Part shown: positions 59,589-64,000 of the stretch, in pieces
Position numbering within the stretch: the first letter of the stretch is position 1
Layout of the letters: the number at the start of each line of letters is the position of its first letter
DNA from: Sipunculus nudus
Lineage: Eukaryota; Annelida; Sipuncula; Golfingiida; Sipunculidae
DNA length: 64,000 bases
Direction: 5' to 3'
Assembly (NCBI GenBank): GCA_026874595.1
Contig: CM049312.1
Coordinates: 25,289,956 to 25,353,955, forward strand
Program-made: the position numbers and the translations under genes
The notes under the pieces: model-generated
What the model was told of the DNA's origin: nothing
The model's input: the letters and a program-made list of their open reading frames with translations, nothing else
Databases searched by the model: none

Positions 59589-60696
59589 GGCCGGCAACGG
59601 AGAATCTCTCGGTGCGAGACAAAGGCGGGAGGAATCGGAATCGATATCATCTGTGCCACATACACATGTAGTCCACCCCGACACCCCACGTACCATCGAC
59701 GAAGACGCCGCACTGGGACTGTGGAGCCTGGAAAGACATCTCATTTGGTGGGGCACCCGTGAACTCGGTCGGTTGGATAAAAAAACGGAAGCAACCTTGA
59801 ACGAGAAGCGATTACCGCAGGACGTGACACGTGACGATAATCACATTCCATACACGGCAGGCGAACTGACACCGCACTTACCGAAGTACCTGGCAAGTTT
59901 ATCGGAACAAGCGGACTTTATCCCTCGCCTGGCAGCAAGCCGCAGACACCTGCAGCAGCTGAGCGCTTCGGGTGTTCACGAGGCCGACGTTTACAAACTA
60001 TCTCTCACGAGGCTTTTGCAAAGCACCTACTGGAAGACGATGTCGCGTGAGACACCAGGCGTGTCACACCTCGCTGATGAACGTACCACAGACAGCGTAC
60101 ACTTCGAGGAAAGTGATCGTCCACGCAAACAACGTAAGGATACAATGAGATACCTCCGCACGTCAGTAAACAGTTACCTGAAAGCCGCGAGAAACGCGGT
60201 CCTGAAGACATACGCCGATACCGAACACATATTCAGGAACAGGCGGACACACCAGATAACCTGTGAGAGGCAGGTACGGAAATTGGCCTGGATCCATCTG
60301 ATATCAGACTTGTGTTACGGTTGCAGTTACAATGAAATGCTTGACATCTTCAACGGGGTTATGAAACGCATGGGGCACGGGTGCATGCTGACATGCCGTC
60401 TATCTTGCAGCGTCTGCCAGGAGAATTGTGAGGAAGCTGCACGCGATCACCCGAAGAAAAGCGGGCAGGCGGAATACGTGGTGTTCAGCCAGTGCGAACA
60501 TTACGTGTGCCTTGCGTGTTACAAAAAAATGGCACAAGTACATACAGACAACAGAGCGAGAGGAGTAGCAATCACGGAACACATTCCGTGCCCGCAGTGC
60601 CGCACGCCAGTGCGACTCGTGTCAACCATAAAGTGGCGACCGATGGACTCTCGTTCCTGTGTGCAGGTCGTAGCTGACGGTCATTATTTCACATGA
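59509..60696 (+). CDS. RING finger protein, probable E3 ubiquitin ligase, 395 aa
   Basis: A C3HC4 RING lies near the C-terminus: C300-x2-C303, C329-x-H331-x2-C334-x2-C337 and C361-x2-C364. The first loop is ~25 residues and the last ~23, within RING limits. All eight zinc ligands are present. RING proteins pass ubiquitin from an E2 to targets and are common host-control proteins of herpesviruses and invertebrate viruses. The N-terminal ~290 residues are charged and helical and probably choose the target. The start ATG lies 80 bases inside the end of the preceding gene in another frame. The RING call is firm; ligase activity is inferred. Confidence 0.85.
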   Translation: MGMSVLNHDVLQSLQTLAPISLRRRTEAGNGESLGARQRREESESISSVPHTHVVHPDTPRTIDEDAALGLWSLERHLIWWGTRELGRLDKKTEATLNEKRLPQDVTRDDNHIPYTAGELTPHLPKYLASLSEQADFIPRLAASRRHLQQLSASGVHEADVYKLSLTRLLQSTYWKTMSRETPGVSHLADERTTDSVHFEESDRPRKQRKDTMRYLRTSVNSYLKAARNAVLKTYADTEHIFRNRRTHQITCERQVRKLAWIHLISDLCYGCSYNEMLDIFNGVMKRMGHGCMLTCRLSCSVCQENCEEAARDHPKKSGQAEYVVFSQCEHYVCLACYKKMAQVHTDNRARGVAITEHIPCPQCRTPVRLVSTIKWRPMDSRSCVQVVADGHYFT

Positions 60697-60963
60697 CGGG
60701 TACGGGTGATTCTTGCCTGAACCAGCCAGATTGCGCAACGGCTATTGGCGCTGACATTTTCTACGTGCAGGTGCAAGTACGGCGTGACGTCAGCAAGCGG
60801 GTCATGCTTAGACGAGCAATTTCTGAGAGCGCCTATTGGCTGGTTTTGGCCGCCTGTTTGTCCTTGCCGTGAACATATTTAACCGGTTCGCCGTTACAGA
60901 TCAGACACTTTGTTACTGCAAGTCTAACTGTGCGCACAAGGTGCCACAACAACAAGACAAAGG
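60697..60963 (+). promoter_or_regulatory. Promoter region with CCAAT-type, CRE and inverted repeats
   Basis: Between the RING gene and ATG 60964. Two ATTGG (reverse CCAAT) boxes in the same direction lie at 60741-60749 and 60832-60840, with a TGACGTCA (CRE/ATF) palindrome at 60785-60792. AACCAGCCA at 60720-60728 is mirrored by TGGCTGGTT at 60837-60845. The TATA-like ATATTTAA near 60872 is weak. Arrangement looks like a host-factor-responsive promoter; this is inference. Confidence 0.4.
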
Positions 60964-62430
60964 ATGGCAGACCGTCTGCACAGTGTTCCATTCGTTCCGA
61001 TCAACATATATTCAAGAGCAGATGTGGAAGGAGGACTGCTACCGGGTATGTCTGCGCGTTTACGTGTTCGCGATAACAAAGCACGTGTACTCATCAAAGC
61101 ACTCAACTGGTCAACCCAACAGATGTGGCGTGACCAGGAAAGACTGAGATCAAGTGCAGACGGTGAGCACGGGTTACCGTCGTCCCTGTGTATGGAGACA
61201 TGGGAAACAATGATGCGCGACATGTCGCGGTTCACCATGGATTCCTCACACACCGACAACTGCAGGACATTGAAGGAATCAGGAGTCTCCTTGAAAACCG
61301 TAGAGGGGATCTGTCAGATGCACGACATAGAGTGGCTGTTCACGGGTCCCGAGGGTGAGATGACTTTTGATCTGTCTGGCAATCACAGTGCGCTCGGTCA
61401 ATATGGTGTTGCGTACCTGCTGTACCTGCTGTGGCACATGGGATACACCGTAAACGCGCCCCTGACCTGCTTGGAAGCAGGTTTACTGAGTGTGCACCAG
61501 ATACAACAGATTCCCATCCTTAACACGAAAACAGGGGAACCCGCTGAAGCAAACCCGCAGACTGTTTACCGACCGTGTGTGAAACACGTGATTTCGAACG
61601 AAGGACACCTGTTCCAACAGATATGCTGCATGCCCGTTGTGGATGTAACGTCTCACCGGTACACCGAACGTCAGGTGCGCGATCCGCCGCAGACAATGCT
61701 CCGCAAGGCGTCAAGGGTTCACATTCGTAACGTGTGTATGCTGCATATCGGAAAACACGTCAGCACGAAAGTATCACTGCTGACGGCAAAACAAATACCG
61801 CGCCGCAAAGACATCTTTCGCATCCTGTGCGACACCTGGCGCTCAATGGGGGAATGTTTCCAAATGCCCACCAAGCTGGATACCGATATGCCTGCTTTGT
61901 CAGAGGGAACAGACCACGACAAGCAACCACACATCATGCTGAACGCCCTGGTTCACGTGCTCGGATGTAAGCTCCAGAAAACAATGTACGCAGTCAGAGG
62001 GAAAAGGACACACAGTGAAAAGACTGACGTCCACCGGCTCGTACTGGAGATACCAGAGGAAAAGATATTGTCACTGCGGAACGCCAGGTTCATTAGTTTC
62101 ACGTTGTTTTACATGTGGTTCTCCTTGGGATGGGAGTTGGAACTCGCCAACTGCGACGCCGCGACCGGAATGTTCACGCTCGTACGCACGCAATACGCAA
62201 AAATTGAAAGAAAAACGTACAACGTCGGATGCGTCGCCACCCCGTACGGCAAGTGGGTTTACGCGTGCACGAACAGCTGCAACACATGTTTGGCTGGCAC
62301 AGGTACCGGGCACACGTATCAAAGTGTATGGAAAGTGAGAGTTGCAACAGAACCAGACGTCGTCCAAACGAAATCTGTAAGACTGGTCGCGGGTCCAAAC
62401 GATACCCGGCGCACCTCATGCTGTCCGTGA
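60964..62430 (+). CDS. Unrecognised protein, 488 aa
   Basis: The ATG has A at -3 and G at +4. The poly(A) signal is at 62586-62591. The protein looks ordered throughout, without membrane span, P-loop or coiled-coil. A Cys cluster lies near residues ~425-445 (GCVATPYGKW, CTNSCNTC) and could bind zinc. The upstream region has the fullest set of promoter elements in this window, hinting at controlled expression. Family not recognised. Confidence 0.75.
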   Translation: MADRLHSVPFVPINIYSRADVEGGLLPGMSARLRVRDNKARVLIKALNWSTQQMWRDQERLRSSADGEHGLPSSLCMETWETMMRDMSRFTMDSSHTDNCRTLKESGVSLKTVEGICQMHDIEWLFTGPEGEMTFDLSGNHSALGQYGVAYLLYLLWHMGYTVNAPLTCLEAGLLSVHQIQQIPILNTKTGEPAEANPQTVYRPCVKHVISNEGHLFQQICCMPVVDVTSHRYTERQVRDPPQTMLRKASRVHIRNVCMLHIGKHVSTKVSLLTAKQIPRRKDIFRILCDTWRSMGECFQMPTKLDTDMPALSEGTDHDKQPHIMLNALVHVLGCKLQKTMYAVRGKRTHSEKTDVHRLVLEIPEEKILSLRNARFISFTLFYMWFSLGWELELANCDAATGMFTLVRTQYAKIERKTYNVGCVATPYGKWVYACTNSCNTCLAGTGTGHTYQSVWKVRVATEPDVVQTKSVRLVAGPNDTRRTSCCP

Positions 62431-63053
62431 TCAAAACATTTGACCGGCTTCGTAATGGCTGCGTGTAAGTGAAAGGACTTGTGTGAAGGACTTGTGTTAA
62501 AATTGTCATGTATTATATTCATGTATTGAATTGGTTACAGTGTATTTTGTGTTTCAGTTTTTCTTGACGTTTACTGGTTAGTTTTAATAAACAATATGTA
62601 CTTGGTTGAACGTGTTTGTTTGGTTTGATGATGCCCTGCGCGAATCAAGATGGGACTGAAACATGTATGTCTGTACGAACGGAACGTAGCAAATACCTCC
62701 CCTCACAATTTGCAAACACAGTCTAACGTTTGATCATGTATGCTCAAATCCAGATAGCAGGTCCCTAACCCTCTCCCTTCCCTGATTATTGCAACACGGA
62801 TTGCCCGGCTGAAGCTTTTGTAAACTGATGTCATACCACTCAAATGCGTTTCGCTCACCATTCCTCTCCCCGCCCCTGCCCGCCACTATCCCTGTCTTCA
62901 CTGAAACACGTGTATGGGCGTAACGATGTTCTGGTTATCTAGGTCAGTATTTGCATACACAGCAGTGGCTCCCATGACAACCGACATCGCCTCGCAGCGT
63001 GTGTTGTGACATGCGGGCCGTCACATTAGCAAATATTGCCCTGCACAGATGAC
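62431..63053. other. 623-base gap: poly(A) signal, 13-bp tandem repeat, octamer
   Basis: AATAAA at 62586-62591 ends the 488-aa gene. A 13-bp tandem repeat (AAGGACTTGTGTG) lies at 62473-62498. ATTTGCAT, the Oct-1 octamer, is at 62949-62956, about 100 bases before ATG 63054. No gene is convincing on either strand. Confidence 0.55.
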
Positions 63054-64000
63054 ATGCCGACCCAGTGCGAGCGACGTTCGAACCCGGAAAACATGCAGTT
63101 ACAGAAGAAACGGTCAAACTCAACGCCAGAAGCAACACCCAAAAACAAAAGGCAGAGGCTTTCCGTCACCCTGTACGACATAAACAGCAGCAGCGTTGAA
63201 AGCAGTCCCTCTGGCCCGGACAAGGAAAAAAACCTCCACGTCAGCCTTTGTGACGTACTGTCTGGCTCTTGCCACTCGAGCCCGCGATCAACACAGAACT
63301 CGCCTCGGTGCCTGAGCAAGAGCGGACAAGGTCATGGACAACGTGACGCTGCAGACATCTACGGGACGCCTGACGTGTTTGACGAAACGTCGGTCACAGG
63401 AAGCGATGACGAACACGCCGACGCCGAACAGGAAACGCCCCTCGATCAGGCGAACCGGACAAAATGGCACTTGGTATCCGGTGGCAGCAAACGGGGTAAG
63501 GACAAACTTTTCACAGATACAGGGTACAGTTTCACAGTGAAATTCCGGAGGAACGGCGTCGTATACTGGAACTGCATCAAACGCAACAAACGCGCACGCT
63601 GCCAAGCTTCCGTCGTGCAAAGAACAAGAGGCGGCAAACACCACTTCCAACCAGGCATTCATTCCCACACACACGGTCCCCTCCCGGGTGCTCACAGGGC
63701 TGCCGAGATATCGTGGAGCATAAAGAAAAAGGCAGAAGCTGACCTGTTCGCGCCGGCAGGCGAGGTTGTGGAAGGGGTTTTACGCAGGGACCTGAAACCC
63801 GGCGAAATCTGCACGGCCATACCTAAAACCAAACACCTGATACGCGCAGCAAACAGGCACAGACAGAACAAGAGACCTCCCCACCCCAGGAACCTCGACT
63901 TCCACTTGGAAGAAAGAGCCGTCCCAACAGATTTCCTGCACGGTGACATACACACCGACGGCAAGAGGCACCTCGTGTTTGCAACACGCAACATGCTGCA
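63054..64000 (+). CDS. FLYWCH zinc-finger protein, N-terminal part (cut by window end)
   Basis: An open frame from ATG 63054 runs to the window edge (315 complete codons, no stop). The first ~130 residues are polar and Ser/Pro-rich with basic patches (SNSTPEATPKNKRQR). A FLYWCH-type zinc finger follows: residues ~138-207 with G-V-V-Y-W172-N-C174, then C183 after 8 residues, and H205-x-H207. These ligands and the YWxC block match the family, which binds DNA or protein and is found mainly in animal transcription factors and in transposon-derived proteins. A basic region follows. A viral copy suggests capture from a host or mobile element. Function in this virus is unknown; DNA binding is likely. 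Confidence 0.75.
   Translation, partial: MPTQCERRSNPENMQLQKKRSNSTPEATPKNKRQRLSVTLYDINSSSVESSPSGPDKEKNLHVSLCDVLSGSCHSSPRSTQNSPRCLSKSGQGHGQRDAADIYGTPDVFDETSVTGSDDEHADAEQETPLDQANRTKWHLVSGGSKRGKDKLFTDTGYSFTVKFRRNGVVYWNCIKRNKRARCQASVVQRTRGGKHHFQPGIHSHTHGPLPGAHRAAEISWSIKKKAEADLFAPAGEVVEGVLRRDLKPGEICTAIPKTKHLIRAANRHRQNKRPPHPRNLDFHLEERAVPTDFLHGDIHTDGKRHLVFATRNML

Noticed and set aside
1-64000. Bacterial plasmid, phage or CRISPR content
   Set aside because: No CRISPR repeats, Shine-Dalgarno pattern or phage genes; TATA boxes and AATAAA signals point to a eukaryotic virus.

Overview
The window reads as one contiguous piece of a large dsDNA virus genome of the order Herpesvirales, most likely from an aquatic-invertebrate (malacoherpesvirus-like) lineage or an unnamed relative. 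Four points support this: (1) a 16-kb intronless gene for a 5327-residue tegument-type protein with a C76-like cysteine protease domain (C1283, D1407, H1409); (2) a UL52-type primase with a DxD motif; (3) an alkaline-nuclease-like (YqaJ fold) domain and a protein kinase, homologues of the neighbouring UL12 and UL13 of vertebrate herpesviruses; (4) closely packed genes on both strands with TATA boxes, eukaryotic poly(A) signals, overlapping ends and shared 3' ends. I see no introns, tRNAs, rRNAs, bacterial-style operons or obvious host flanks. All long frames are intact, which fits a live virus or a recent copy. Family placement is inference; no database search was possible.

Layout. 1-606: low-coding, AT-rich. 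607-2148 (-): unrecognised gene. 2203-18186 (+): giant tegument protein. 18318-21583 (-): one-domain P-loop ATPase and a 719-aa unknown. 21797-22258 (+): small basic protein. 22559-25810 (-): a basic Cys-rich protein (possible nuclear egress factor) and a CxxC protein (possible UL32-like packaging factor). 26059-29748 (-): primase. 29773-33678 (+): coiled-coil protein and the kinase-nuclease fusion. 34031-37852 (-): four genes, including a five-span membrane protein with a PPPPY motif, a Bcl-2-like candidate and a four-span membrane protein. 38124-42992 (+): probable major capsid protein. 43348-43869 (-) and 44043-48023 (+): a small basic protein, a degenerate family-B-polymerase-like protein and an unknown. 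48578-50176 (-): a protein with a duplicated domain. 50424-52706 (+): a basic nuclear-type protein. 52944-55583 (-): possible terminase subunit. 55660-62430 (+): a run including an OB-fold candidate, a 55-aa membrane protein, a RING finger protein and unknowns. 63054-end (+): a FLYWCH zinc-finger protein cut by the window edge.

Together these cover replication (primase, degenerate polymerase, nuclease, possible ssDNA binder), capsid and packaging (candidates only), tegument and ubiquitin control (protease, OTU-like domain, RING), envelope or membrane proteins, and host control (kinase, Bcl-2-like candidate, RING, FLYWCH). Several of the longest open frames begin at GTG or TTG. I moved those starts to the first suitable ATG; in two cases a TATA box lying inside the longer frame supports the change. 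The most unusual points are the kinase-nuclease fusion, the polymerase-like protein with a broken motif C, and the tegument protein that pairs an OTU-like domain lacking its catalytic Cys with an apparently intact C76-like protease.
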